From positions 184,572 to 248,571 of the forward strand of contig JAOAGT010000001.1 in assembly GCA_026415615.1 (NCBI GenBank): a stretch of DNA of 64,000 nucleotides, read 5' to 3'. The notes beneath the pieces are model-generated. The model searched no databases, was not told the origin of the DNA, and saw nothing but the letters and a program-made list of their open reading frames with translations. The DNA comes from Thermoleophilia bacterium (GTDB lineage: Bacteria > Actinomycetota > Thermoleophilia > RBG-16-64-13). Positions 17,914 through 26,391 of the stretch are shown here, piece by piece (the stretch's first letter is position 1; the number at the start of each line of letters is the position of its first letter). A program made the position numbers and the translations under genes.

Positions 17914-18341
17914 GGGTTGTGCGTAGCGCCAGCGGTAGCCATAAAAACAATGGGCGAGTTCACTTCGTGAAATACGAACGGGCAATGATAGACGCCTCTA
18001 GGTATAAATACGGCGCAGGTCTTGGTGAGCAGGTATTTTTCGTCTTCAATCCAGAACTCCACCAGTCCGTCAAGTTCGTAGGGCTTTTCGATGTTGGTGC
18101 CGATGAACACGACGTATTCGTCAAAAGAATGGGCATGTTGCTGGAAGGGCCCCTGTTTGAAAGGTTTGGTTATAAGCGCAACGTCGAGGTAGGGGGCTCC
18201 GGGCATGGCCCCGTCGAGCTCATGGTTGATGTAGATGACGTTAGTGCCCCCATGCTCCTTAGGGTTCTCAGGACGGGGATGTGTGCGAGGGCTGGGGGTT
18301 TTTTCGATGATGTATTTGGCGTACTTTCTTTCTGCACTCAT
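17856..18341 (-). CDS. Single-domain cupin protein with complete metal motif
   Basis: This 161-residue protein carries the full cupin metal motif H69-x-H71-x3-E75 and a second-motif His119 (PRGVYHCPFVF). It is related to the cupin at 9027 (PPGLYHCP) and to both halves of the bicupin at 18445. The start is the ATG at 18341, preceded on the reverse strand by GGAAGGAG; an upstream in-frame ATG at 18377 lacks support. The gene is convergent with tetR (58-nt overlap at 3' ends) and divergent from the bicupin gene. No function is known; metal-dependent isomerase, lyase or sensor roles are all possible for this fold. Confidence 0.78.
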   Translation of the reverse strand: MSAERKYAKYIIEKTPSPRTHPRPENPKEHGGTNVIYINHELDGAMPGAPYLDVALITKPFKQGPFQQHAHSFDEYVVFIGTNIEKPYELDGLVEFWIEDEKYLLTKTCAVFIPRGVYHCPFVFHEVNSPIVFMATAGATHNPYPRDPVVPPPEGYGVPEP

Positions 18342-18444
18342 GGTGACTACACTCCTTCCCAGGATAGTTTTCATCACGCACGGTCAGCTGCGACGCTAAC
18401 AAGGGCGCTTACGCGATGTCAAGCTAGGTGTTTAGGAGAAGACT

Positions 18445-19353
18445 ATGCACAAGACCAAGTACCGCGGCTACTTTTCTGAGGAAATCATCGTGAAGAGTCC
18501 TTACCCCGAAGTAACAGCTCCGGCGGTGCGTTACGACGGTGACAGAGGCGGTGACGACCTAACTTTTGATTGGACCTGCGTCACCCAACCCATGACAGTT
18601 GACGCAGTTCCACGTTGCCCCGAACGCGATCAGTTCATATTCTTTGCCGGCAGCAATCTTCACGATTTTTCCGAGTTTGGAGCCAAGATAACCCTTTGTC
18701 TGGGTTCGGAGAAAACTGAGGTGGTCATCACTGAGCCCAAACTGGTGTACGTCCCGCGCGGTCTGGTCTACGGTCCAATTGTCTTCTCGGAAGTTACAAA
18801 GCCCGTGGTGTGGATGAATTTCTTTGTTGGGCCTAATTACTCCAAGGGCTGGGCTGGCGGCGACTATAGCCAGTATGTGGCTACGCCCAACATTGTGTCT
18901 GACATTTTTCACACACGTACCGAGGTGATGGGCAATCTGCTGTACGAGCAGAGATGGCCAAAGCAACAGATGATCGTCCTCGGCGATGCCCTGGGGCCCG
19001 AGGGAGCCAATTTTTGCCTCTTTTACTACGCTGTGCACCAGCCCTACTACATGACCGAGCCGACTCACACCCATACGTGGGATATGTGGCTCATCAACCT
19101 AGGCGGGAATGCCCTTAACGTCGAGGAATTCGGCGGCGAAGTGACGATGTGGTGGGGACAGGAGTCCGAGAAGCTCATCTGTGATAGCACCTCCGTAGCC
19201 CATGTTCCGGCGGGGCTCATTCACCGCGGCCTGTTCTTCCATCCCATGGGCAAGCCATTCATCCACATCCATACCTACACGGCTGGTGGGCCTATCAAAG
19301 ACGTGGTATTTGACGATGAAGGAAAGCCGGTTGAGCAGCCTACAAAGAGCTAA
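18445..19353 (+). CDS. Two-domain cupin (bicupin) protein with one apparently metal-less half
   Basis: The 302-residue protein consists of two copies of the local cupin domain. The N-terminal copy (about 40-130) has the same framework (FIFFAGSNLHDFSEFGAKI, then VPRGLVYGPIVF) but lacks the HxH pair and the second-motif His. The C-terminal copy (about 185-285) keeps H208-x-H210 in PTHTHTWD and H260 in PAGLIHRG. This looks like duplication and fusion with loss of the metal site in one half. The ATG has AGGAGA about 10 bases upstream. A URO-D family gene follows after 49 bases on the same strand, so the two are probably cotranscribed. Confidence 0.77.
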   Translation: MHKTKYRGYFSEEIIVKSPYPEVTAPAVRYDGDRGGDDLTFDWTCVTQPMTVDAVPRCPERDQFIFFAGSNLHDFSEFGAKITLCLGSEKTEVVITEPKLVYVPRGLVYGPIVFSEVTKPVVWMNFFVGPNYSKGWAGGDYSQYVATPNIVSDIFHTRTEVMGNLLYEQRWPKQQMIVLGDALGPEGANFCLFYYAVHQPYYMTEPTHTHTWDMWLINLGGNALNVEEFGGEVTMWWGQESEKLICDSTSVAHVPAGLIHRGLFFHPMGKPFIHIHTYTAGGPIKDVVFDDEGKPVEQPTKS

Positions 19354-19402
19354 ACCGAGTGAGCAAGCTAAAGAAGCAAATCCGAGCAAAGTGCAGGGGC
19401 AG

Positions 19403-20671
19403 ATGACTGACGTAGAGGAATTAGAAAAATCCCCGGACGAGCTTCTTAGAGAAAGAGAGCAAAGGTTAGCCGACGCTATTCATATGCGGGTGCCCGATCG
19501 GGTGCCGGTAGGCTGTGAACTCGGGTATTTTGTGGCTAACTACGCGGGCATTCCTTGTTCTGCTGCCTACTACGACTGTGATGCATGGCTTGCGGCCTAT
19601 AGAAAAGCGCTTGCGGACTTTCAGCCGGACTTTGTGTTTGTCCATCCTTTTACGCCTGGGCGGGCGCTTGAACTTCTTGAGCCAAGGACGATGAGGTGGC
19701 CTGGGTACGGCGTTGACCCCTACTGTGGCCATCAAAGCATAGAAGTCGACGGGTTAAGAGACGACGAGTACGACTTCTTTCTGAACAAGCCGGCGGACTA
19801 CCTGCTGCGGGTACACTTACCACGTCTCTATGGTGGGCTCAAGGTGCTCTCTATGCTGCCCGAGTTGGAGCAGCTTCTTTGGCTTAAGCCCTGGGCTGCG
19901 CAGAGTCTGGCCTTGTTTGTTACCGATCCCGAGGTGGAGCAAGCTTTTGAGCAACTGCGGCAGGCGGGCAAGGAGCTGCGGCGCTACCAAGACAAAGCGG
20001 CCGAACTGCGCGACATTTTGCGCGAGCACGGGATACCGGATTTCTTCCACGGAGACATGATGCCGCCGTACGACGTCATGTCCCACGGGCTGCGTGGCAT
20101 GAAAGGCACTATGCTCGACATGTACCGCCAGCCAGACAAGCTTCTCGAGGCCTGCGAGCTTATCTACCAGCTTTCCATTGAGCGGCCGCTTCCTCCGCCC
20201 AACGAGTTTGGCCAAATCCGAATCTTCATGACCAATACTCGCGGCTCGGATAATTTCATGTCCAACGAGCAATTTGAGAAGTTCTACTGGCCAACCTTCT
20301 ATAAGTTGGTGATGTGGCTGGTGGAGCACGGGGCGACTCCTTGTATCTTCTTTGAGGGGAACTTTGACCGCAAGCTGGAGTATTTGCTTGAGTTTCCCAA
20401 GGGCAGTATCTTGGTCCGGCTGGACCGCACTGACATTTTCCGGGCCAAAGAGATCTTGGGCGGTCACCTGTGTCTGGAAGGAAACGTTCCCATCACCTTG
20501 CTGCAAGCCGGCACGCCGGAAGAGGTCAAGGAGTACTGCAAGAAACTAATTGACGTGGTGGGCAAGGATGGCGGGTTCATCCTTAGCCCGCGAAGCGTGA
20601 CCGACAAAGCAAAGCCTGAAAACCTCAGGGCCATGATAGAGTTTACTAAAGAGTACGGGCGGTACTCCTAG
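19403..20671 (+). CDS. Uroporphyrinogen decarboxylase (URO-D) superfamily protein, atypical
   Basis: The protein of about 422 residues belongs to the URO-D superfamily, which includes HemE and the cobalamin-dependent methyltransferases MtaA/MtbA/CmuA. Recognisable parts are RVPVGCELGYFVANYAG near the start, HGDMMPPYDVMSHGLRGMKG mid-protein and LCLEGNVPITLLQAGTPEEV towards the end. The position where zinc methyltransferases have HxCGN reads FFEGN, so the H-x-C zinc pair seems absent; a corrinoid methyltransferase role is therefore doubtful. HemE is also unlikely because no haem genes are near. Start: ATG 19403 (weak GCAGGGG upstream); the frame extends to 19202 but overlaps the bicupin gene. 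It likely acts in the cytoplasm on an unidentified substrate. Confidence 0.75.
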   Translation: MTDVEELEKSPDELLREREQRLADAIHMRVPDRVPVGCELGYFVANYAGIPCSAAYYDCDAWLAAYRKALADFQPDFVFVHPFTPGRALELLEPRTMRWPGYGVDPYCGHQSIEVDGLRDDEYDFFLNKPADYLLRVHLPRLYGGLKVLSMLPELEQLLWLKPWAAQSLALFVTDPEVEQAFEQLRQAGKELRRYQDKAAELRDILREHGIPDFFHGDMMPPYDVMSHGLRGMKGTMLDMYRQPDKLLEACELIYQLSIERPLPPPNEFGQIRIFMTNTRGSDNFMSNEQFEKFYWPTFYKLVMWLVEHGATPCIFFEGNFDRKLEYLLEFPKGSILVRLDRTDIFRAKEILGGHLCLEGNVPITLLQAGTPEEVKEYCKKLIDVVGKDGGFILSPRSVTDKAKPENLRAMIEFTKEYGRYS

Positions 20672-20784
20672 GGTGGGTAAACAGCTTGTGGAGAAAGGGG
20701 GTGCGCAGAGCCAGAGTACAAATTAGGGCAGGTTTTGGTACGGAGGGGAACCACTTACAACTGTCCTGACAGGGAGGTGCTGGC

Positions 20785-22467
20785 ATGAGACGTGCTGGCA
20801 ATTCAGACCGTATGGTGCGGAATAAGAGGTGGTTTTTTGGCGTTTTGATGGTGGCAGGACTACTGCTAGTCTTCGCTTTAGCGGCCTGCGGCGAAGAAGA
20901 AACAACAACCACTACCGCCGCTCCTTCAACTACTGTTGCCCCCACTTCAACTAGCGCGCCACCGCAAACAACTGCTTCTACCGAAACAACAACCACTCAG
21001 GCGCAACCGGTGGTAGGCGGCAAGATTCGCTGGATTCCGCCATCGCTACCACAGACCTTCTATTATCCGGAGACTGGGCCTGGGGACCAGCTTGGTCTGA
21101 CACCAGGCATGGAACGTCTCCTTAATCTGAACAGCAATCGGGAGCTTGTGCCTGAGCTAGCCGAAAGCATCGAAGAAGATCCGGACGGACTTACGTTCAC
21201 TATTCACGTGCGCAAGGGCGTCAAGCTCCATGATGGCACAGAGCTTAACGCTGACCTGGTCAAGTGGCTCCTGGAAGAGGAGAAAAAGTCCGGAAAGCTA
21301 ACCTGGGGTCAGTACTACCAGTCCTTTGAGATCAAGGATCCGTATACCGTTGTCGCCAAGGTCACGCAGTGGAACAACATCATGCTCTCCGGACTCGGCG
21401 AGGTGCCTGTCTACTCCCGCCAAGCGCTTGAGAAGAACGGTGTGGAGTGGTGCCGGACCAACTTTGTGGGCACCGGTCCGTATATCATGAAGCAGTTCAA
21501 CCGTGATCAAAACTTGATCTGGGTCAAGAACCCTGACTATTGGCAGAAAGATCAAGGTAAGCCGTACCTTGATGAGATCGAGTTTGTGTTCATCCCCGAC
21601 ATGAACACCTCCAAGGCGGCCATGGAATCCAAGGAGATGGACGTCTGGACCGGCGCCAACGCCCAGATGCTGTCAGAGATGAAGGCCAAAGGTCTTACGC
21701 TGCAGTCAGCATGGCCGGGAAGCTACGGAACTTTGGTGCCGAACATTGTCGATGAGAACTCTCCGTTCCGGGATCAAAGAGTGCGCGAGGCTCTCGAGTA
21801 TGCTCTGGACAAGGAAGCTCTAGCCCAGGCGCTGGGGTATGGGTTGAGCATGCCGGTGTGGGAGCTCTCCTCGCCCAATCACTGGGGCTACGGAGCTGGC
21901 GCGCAGTACAAGCGGGAATACAATCCGGAGAAGGCCAAGCAGCTTCTAGCCGAAGCTGGATATCCGAATGGCTTGCCTGTGAACCTCCTTGCTATGGTTC
22001 AGGCTGGCGGCACCAACACCGATGCCGAAGCCATCAGAGGGTATCTTGAAGCTGCAGGATTCAAGGTCACCCTCGATATAGCGGACGTAGGCCGCTACTT
22101 CGGCTCCATCTTTGGAACTGGGTGGAAGGATCTCGCCTTGGTAGCCATTTTTGGTTATACCCAGGCTAATGACCTAATTGACTTCACCTACTGGTGGAGT
22201 GGTCTTGCGGCCAAGGTCAACTGGGGTAGCTGGAAGGCTTCTCCGGAGCTGGTCAATCTGTTTAACGAGGCTCTGGTGCTCCGGGACATGAAGGCTGTCG
22301 AGGCCAAAGTGGGTGAAATCGTTGCGCTGATGGCTAAGGAGGCACAGGTCATTCCGTTGTTCTACATGCCTTCGTATGCCATTGTGCAGCCATATGTTCA
22401 CGTAGACTTCCCCGCGTCTGGTCTCATTCATGTGGACTGGCCGAACGCGTGGACTGAGAAGAAATAG
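20785..22467 (+). CDS. Solute-binding lipoprotein of SBP_bac_5 family, copy 3
   Basis: This 560-residue lipoprotein has a signal peptide ending in LAAC (Cys35), followed by a Thr/Pro/Ala-rich linker to about residue 72 and then the oligopeptide-type binding domain. Markers are LAESIEEDPDGLTFTIHVRK, VKLHDGTELNADLVKW, GTGPYIMKQFNRDQNLIW and REYNPEKAKQLLAEAGYPNG. The ATG has GGGAGGTG upstream. It is similar to the next two binding proteins and less so to copies 1 and 2. No permease or ATPase accompanies this trio, so they may share the 13171-17121 transporter or act with one elsewhere. A 12-bp GC-rich inverted repeat follows. Confidence 0.91.
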   Translation: MRRAGNSDRMVRNKRWFFGVLMVAGLLLVFALAACGEEETTTTTAAPSTTVAPTSTSAPPQTTASTETTTTQAQPVVGGKIRWIPPSLPQTFYYPETGPGDQLGLTPGMERLLNLNSNRELVPELAESIEEDPDGLTFTIHVRKGVKLHDGTELNADLVKWLLEEEKKSGKLTWGQYYQSFEIKDPYTVVAKVTQWNNIMLSGLGEVPVYSRQALEKNGVEWCRTNFVGTGPYIMKQFNRDQNLIWVKNPDYWQKDQGKPYLDEIEFVFIPDMNTSKAAMESKEMDVWTGANAQMLSEMKAKGLTLQSAWPGSYGTLVPNIVDENSPFRDQRVREALEYALDKEALAQALGYGLSMPVWELSSPNHWGYGAGAQYKREYNPEKAKQLLAEAGYPNGLPVNLLAMVQAGGTNTDAEAIRGYLEAAGFKVTLDIADVGRYFGSIFGTGWKDLALVAIFGYTQANDLIDFTYWWSGLAAKVNWGSWKASPELVNLFNEALVLRDMKAVEAKVGEIVALMAKEAQVIPLFYMPSYAIVQPYVHVDFPASGLIHVDWPNAWTEKK

Positions 22468-22480
22468 CAAGGGTTGATTC

Positions 22481-22522
22481 GCGGCTTGGCGCGGCCCGCT
22501 GAGTGAGTCGGCGCCAAGCCGC
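22481..22522. repeat. Perfect 12-bp inverted repeat after binding-protein gene
   Basis: GCGGCTTGGCGC (22481-22492) pairs with GCGCCAAGCCGC (22511-22522) around an 18-base loop, 14 bases after the stop codon of copy 3. There is no T-run; a mRNA 3'-end-stabilising or partial terminator role is inferred. Confidence 0.7.
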
Positions 22523-22624
22523 TGATAAAGTTAAGTACTCTGCGGAGGAGTCACCTCTGCAGGTCGGGAAAGCTAAGTAGTACAAAGACTAGGTGGACTG
22601 TCATTGGAGAAAGGGGGATCTGCA

Positions 22625-24283
22625 GTGACTGGACGAGGTCTTTGGCGAAAGCTTGCTATCGCGGTCAGTGTCCTTTTGGTTGCGGCACTGGTAGCAGCTG
22701 TTGCAGCGTGTGGAGAGGAGACGACAACCACAACAGCTGCGACCTCCGCGCCCAGCACAACTCCCAGCACAACCGCAGGGTCTACCCAGACAAGCGGGCA
22801 GGAGACCACGACGACCGCAGCTGCTCAACCTCAGTATGGTGGAGTACTGCGATACATCCACGTGAACACTCCGCAGGTGCTGGGCTACTGGCCTGAGCAA
22901 GGACCGGATGATGAGTGGGCTGTCGAGCCAGCTATTGAGAGAATCATGAAGTTCAAAGCTGGCGGAGTTCTGGTTCCGCATCTTGCCGAGAGCGTAGATG
23001 AGGATCCGGACGGTCTCAAGATCACGGTGAAACTTCGCCAAGGCATCAAGTTCCACGATGGCAGCGAGCTGACAGCAGAGGTTGCAAAGTGGAATTACGA
23101 CCTGGGTATCCCCAACGGAAAACTCCAGTTTGCTGACGCCTTAAAGCAATTTGAGATCGTCGACAAGTACACCTATGTACTTCACCTTAACTACTGGAAC
23201 AACCGTTTGCTCGAGTCCTTCGGCTGGATGCCCATGTTCTCGAAGGAGGCTTTCGAGAAGAACGGTGGAGCCGATTGGGCTCGCACGCACGTAGTAGGTA
23301 CAGGCCCGTTTATGCTCCAGGAGTACAACCGAGACCAGTCGGTTAAGTGGGTCAAGAACCCGAATTACTGGCAGCAAGGTCTGCCTTATTTGGATGGAAT
23401 TGAACTCATGTGTCTGCCGGACCGCAACACGGCTGCCATGACCATGTTGGCCGGGGACGCTGACTTTTGGCAGTCACCGACTCCGCAGTACCTTGCTCAG
23501 TTTAGGGAGAAGGGAGCCAATCTCAACATAAGAATCGCCAATGTAGGTCTGGGGACTGGCATCATCTTCAACCTAGCTGATCCCAACTCTCCGGTTGCCG
23601 ATCAGCGCGTGCGAGAAGCAATGGAGTACGCTGTAGACCGGGTGGCAATCAACGAGGCTACAGGCTACGGCTTCACCCAGCCCATGTATGCGGTGACGCC
23701 TCACGCGGAGTGGGGGGCAGACGCTATCCCAGTCAAGCGTGAGTACAACCCCGAAAAGGCAAAGCAGCTCCTGGCCGAGGCTGGCTATGCTAACGGCTGT
23801 CCCATCACCATCCTTGCTCTGGTAGAGGAAGGCGGCCGCAACACCGGTGCTGAGGCCATGAAGGGCTATCTCGATGCGGCCGGTTTCCAGACCACCCTGG
23901 ACATTGCCGATCCGGGCCGTTTCTTCGGGTCAGCTTTTGGGACTGGCTGGAAAGATTGTCTGGCGATGTTCTGGGGCGTCGACGACAACTTCCTGTTCTC
24001 GTTGGCAGCCTGGTTTGGTCCCTCGCCCAAAACCAAGCTAGCCGGTTGGGAGCCGGGCGAGGAGTACTACTCTCTGTACCCACCGGCTATGCAGGCTAGA
24101 ACCGTGGAGGAGCAGAAGGAAAAGACCAAGGCAATCGTTGCCTACATGAACGAGCACTGCCTGGTTATCCCCGGTTCGTTTGTTCCGCTTACTCCTGTCT
24201 ACCAGCCGTGGGTCCATGCTAACTACCCCGACGACGGAATCAGCACCTTCTATTGGGACCTGGCTTGGATGGAGAAGCACTAG
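22625..24283 (+). CDS. Solute-binding lipoprotein of SBP_bac_5 family, copy 4
   Basis: This protein of about 552 residues has a signal peptide ending VAAC (Cys29 from the GTG at 22625), a Thr-rich linker and the family binding domain with LAESVDEDPDGLKITVKLRQ, IKFHDGSELTAEVAKW, VGTGPFMLQEYNRDQSVKW and REYNPEKAKQLLAEAGYANG. I chose the GTG at 22625 because AAGGGGGA lies 6-7 bases before it; a TTG at 22604 in the same frame would put the ribosome-binding site inside the coding region. It is the middle member of three tandem paralogues. The ligand pocket cannot be assigned. Confidence 0.9.
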   Translation: MTGRGLWRKLAIAVSVLLVAALVAAVAACGEETTTTTAATSAPSTTPSTTAGSTQTSGQETTTTAAAQPQYGGVLRYIHVNTPQVLGYWPEQGPDDEWAVEPAIERIMKFKAGGVLVPHLAESVDEDPDGLKITVKLRQGIKFHDGSELTAEVAKWNYDLGIPNGKLQFADALKQFEIVDKYTYVLHLNYWNNRLLESFGWMPMFSKEAFEKNGGADWARTHVVGTGPFMLQEYNRDQSVKWVKNPNYWQQGLPYLDGIELMCLPDRNTAAMTMLAGDADFWQSPTPQYLAQFREKGANLNIRIANVGLGTGIIFNLADPNSPVADQRVREAMEYAVDRVAINEATGYGFTQPMYAVTPHAEWGADAIPVKREYNPEKAKQLLAEAGYANGCPITILALVEEGGRNTGAEAMKGYLDAAGFQTTLDIADPGRFFGSAFGTGWKDCLAMFWGVDDNFLFSLAAWFGPSPKTKLAGWEPGEEYYSLYPPAMQARTVEEQKEKTKAIVAYMNEHCLVIPGSFVPLTPVYQPWVHANYPDDGISTFYWDLAWMEKH

Positions 24284-24299
24284 TTGTTGCGGGAGCTGT

Positions 24300-24379
24300 G
24301 GCTGGCTTAAGAAAGAAGCCAGCCTTGATAGAGGTTAAGGGGGCGCGGCGCTTCCGGGCTTCGGCCGGAGCGCCGCGCC
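24300..24379. repeat. Two consecutive hairpins after binding-protein gene
   Basis: GGCTGGCTT (24300-24308) pairs with AAGCCAGCC (24316-24324). A second, stronger pair follows: 24342-24357 with 24365-24379, complementary except for one extra T in the left arm (core GGCGCGGCGC / GCGCCGCGCC). Neither is followed by a clear T-run. Confidence 0.65.
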
Positions 24380-24519
24380 TACCGCTTTTGCGCTGTGTGC
24401 TAGCAAAGTGAAGGTGAGCGCGCTGGAAAGGAGGACTCGGGGAAGGGCAAGCTAGTGTAAGTCAGAAGCACATGGATCACGATCACAAGGCAACACGAGC
24501 CTAACTTGGAGGTGCTGCC

Positions 24520-26184
24520 ATGGTCAAACGGAGGTTGGGGGACAGACTATGGCTACTTGGCATCCTGGTGCTAGCCGGGGTGCTGCTAACAGCGGTGATC
24601 GGGTGTGGCGAGAAAGAAACCACTACCACAAGCGCACCTGCCACTACCGCAAGTACGACGGTGACTACTGCTCCGCCGCAAACCACTACGTCATCCGAGA
24701 CCACTACAACCGCTCCGCAACCAGTAGCTGGTGGCAAGTATGTGGCCATAGTTCAGGCGCTGCCTCAGGTACTCGGCTACTATCCTGAGACAGGGCCTGG
24801 TGATCAACTTGGACTGACGCCGGGGATGGAGCGGCTGGCACGGCTAAGCCCTGATCGCAAGCTGGTTCCCATCTTGGCCGAAAGTTGGGAAGAAGATGCA
24901 CAGGGTCTTAAGGTGACAGTACATCTGCGCAAAGGGGTAAAGTTCCACGACGGGACCGCGCTGACGGCCAATGTGGCCAAGTGGAACCTAGAGCTTTACA
25001 AAGAGACCGGCAAGCTCATGTGGGGCAACTACGTTGACTCCATCGAGGTTGTTGATGACACCACCTTCGTAGTGCATCTCAACAACTGGAACAACCTTGT
25101 GCTCCGCTGCATCCTCGACGCGCCCATGCTCTCGCAAGAGGCCTTTGAGAAGAATGGGCTGGAGTGGGCAAGGGTTAATTTTGTCGGGACTGGCCCGTTT
25201 AAGCTCAAAACCTTTAACCGCGACCAGAACATGATCTGGGAAAAGAACCCGGACTACTGGGGCAAAGATCAAGGGCTGCCGTATTTGGACGAGGTGGAGT
25301 TCATGTATCTGTCGGACATGAACACTGCCAAGGCGGCCATGGAAGCCAAAGAGGCTGACTCCTGGACAGGCGCTGACTCCCAGATGCTTTCTGAAATGCA
25401 AAAGAAGGGGTTCGTCCTTCAGGGAAATTGGGCCGGCCTTTATGGAATCCTCATTCCCAACCTGGTGGATGAGAACACGCCGGTTCATGACCAGCGGGTG
25501 CGTGATGCGATCGACTACGCAATCGATCGGGAAGCCCTGGCCGAAGCGCTTGGCTATGGAATGAGCATTCCTTGTTACGAGATGGCTCCTCCGGGTGAAT
25601 TTGGGGCCGGCGGCGCCAAGATCAAGCGTGAGTACAACCCGGAAAAGGCAAAGCAACTTTTGGCAGAGGCAGGCTATCCGAACGGCTGTCCCATCGACAT
25701 CTTGGCAGTGGTCCAGGCGGGCGGCAGGAACTCAACAGCCGAAGCCATAAAAGGGTATCTAGATGCCGCTGGTTTCCAGACCAACCTTGATATTGCCGAC
25801 GTGGGTCGTTACTACGGGTCAGCGTTTGGAACCGGGTGGAAAGATCTCATCCTTGGCTTCTACGGTGTGGCCTACGGACAAACGGACTTCAACGACTTGG
25901 TGAACTTCTGGAGCCAGTACAACGCGGCCTTTGTTCCTTGGCGTAGTTGGAAAGCTACTCCTGAGCTGGCCAAGCTGTTTGATGAGGGGCTGAAGTTGGT
26001 GGATCCCGAGGCGCTAAAGAAGAAGTGCGAAGAGATTATTGACGTTTTTGCTCAACAGAATTTGACGACCCCAATTCTTTACACGCCGTCTCGGGCGATT
26101 CTCCAGCCTTGGGTCCACACGGACGTGTTTATGGCCTCTCTGACGGATTGGGATTGGGCGCACACTTGGAAGGAGGCTCACTGA
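24520..26184 (+). CDS. Solute-binding lipoprotein of SBP_bac_5 family, copy 5
   Basis: This 554-residue lipoprotein has a lipobox VIGC (Cys29), a Thr-rich linker with TTTSAPATTAST-like repeats and the same binding-domain landmarks as copies 3 and 4: LAESWEEDAQGLKVTVHLRK, VKFHDGTALTANVAKW, GTGPFKLKTFNRDQNMIW and REYNPEKAKQLLAEAGYPNG. The ATG has GGAGGTG six bases upstream. It closes the three-gene tandem set; a 12-bp GC-rich hairpin and then an SDR gene follow on the same strand. The tandem expansion suggests selection for high binding-protein dosage or several related ligands. Confidence 0.91.
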   Translation: MVKRRLGDRLWLLGILVLAGVLLTAVIGCGEKETTTTSAPATTASTTVTTAPPQTTTSSETTTTAPQPVAGGKYVAIVQALPQVLGYYPETGPGDQLGLTPGMERLARLSPDRKLVPILAESWEEDAQGLKVTVHLRKGVKFHDGTALTANVAKWNLELYKETGKLMWGNYVDSIEVVDDTTFVVHLNNWNNLVLRCILDAPMLSQEAFEKNGLEWARVNFVGTGPFKLKTFNRDQNMIWEKNPDYWGKDQGLPYLDEVEFMYLSDMNTAKAAMEAKEADSWTGADSQMLSEMQKKGFVLQGNWAGLYGILIPNLVDENTPVHDQRVRDAIDYAIDREALAEALGYGMSIPCYEMAPPGEFGAGGAKIKREYNPEKAKQLLAEAGYPNGCPIDILAVVQAGGRNSTAEAIKGYLDAAGFQTNLDIADVGRYYGSAFGTGWKDLILGFYGVAYGQTDFNDLVNFWSQYNAAFVPWRSWKATPELAKLFDEGLKLVDPEALKKKCEEIIDVFAQQNLTTPILYTPSRAILQPWVHTDVFMASLTDWDWAHTWKEAH

Positions 26185-26314
26185 GCCGGAAAGGAGCTGA
26201 TTAATCTGACAACGTCGGTGCCTGCAGCCAATCGACGAATGCTGCCGGGCTAGTAACAAAGCGTTTAAGAACTTCGGGAAGCTGAGCAGAAAGTCCGGAA
26301 GCTGAGTAAGAAGG

Positions 26315-26350
26315 GGGGCGGCCGCCGGGGCAAGGCCTGGCGGCCGCCCC
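26315..26350. repeat. Perfect 12-bp GC-rich inverted repeat before SDR gene
   Basis: GGGGCGGCCGCC (26315-26326) pairs with GGCGGCCGCCCC (26339-26350) with a 12-base loop. It is the same kind of structure as those after the other binding-protein genes. A short TTC follows, not a terminator T-run. Confidence 0.72.
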
Positions 26351-26391
26351 TTCGGCGAGAGCGCCAGCAACTACACAAAGAGGAGGAGTTA

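Noticed and set aside
19202-19402. N-terminal extension of the URO-D gene
   Set aside because: It overlaps the bicupin coding sequence and looks like a shadow frame; the URO-D fold begins later.
19403-20671. HemE or MtaA-type methyltransferase assignment
   Set aside because: There are no haem or corrinoid-protein genes nearby and the H-x-C motif is missing.
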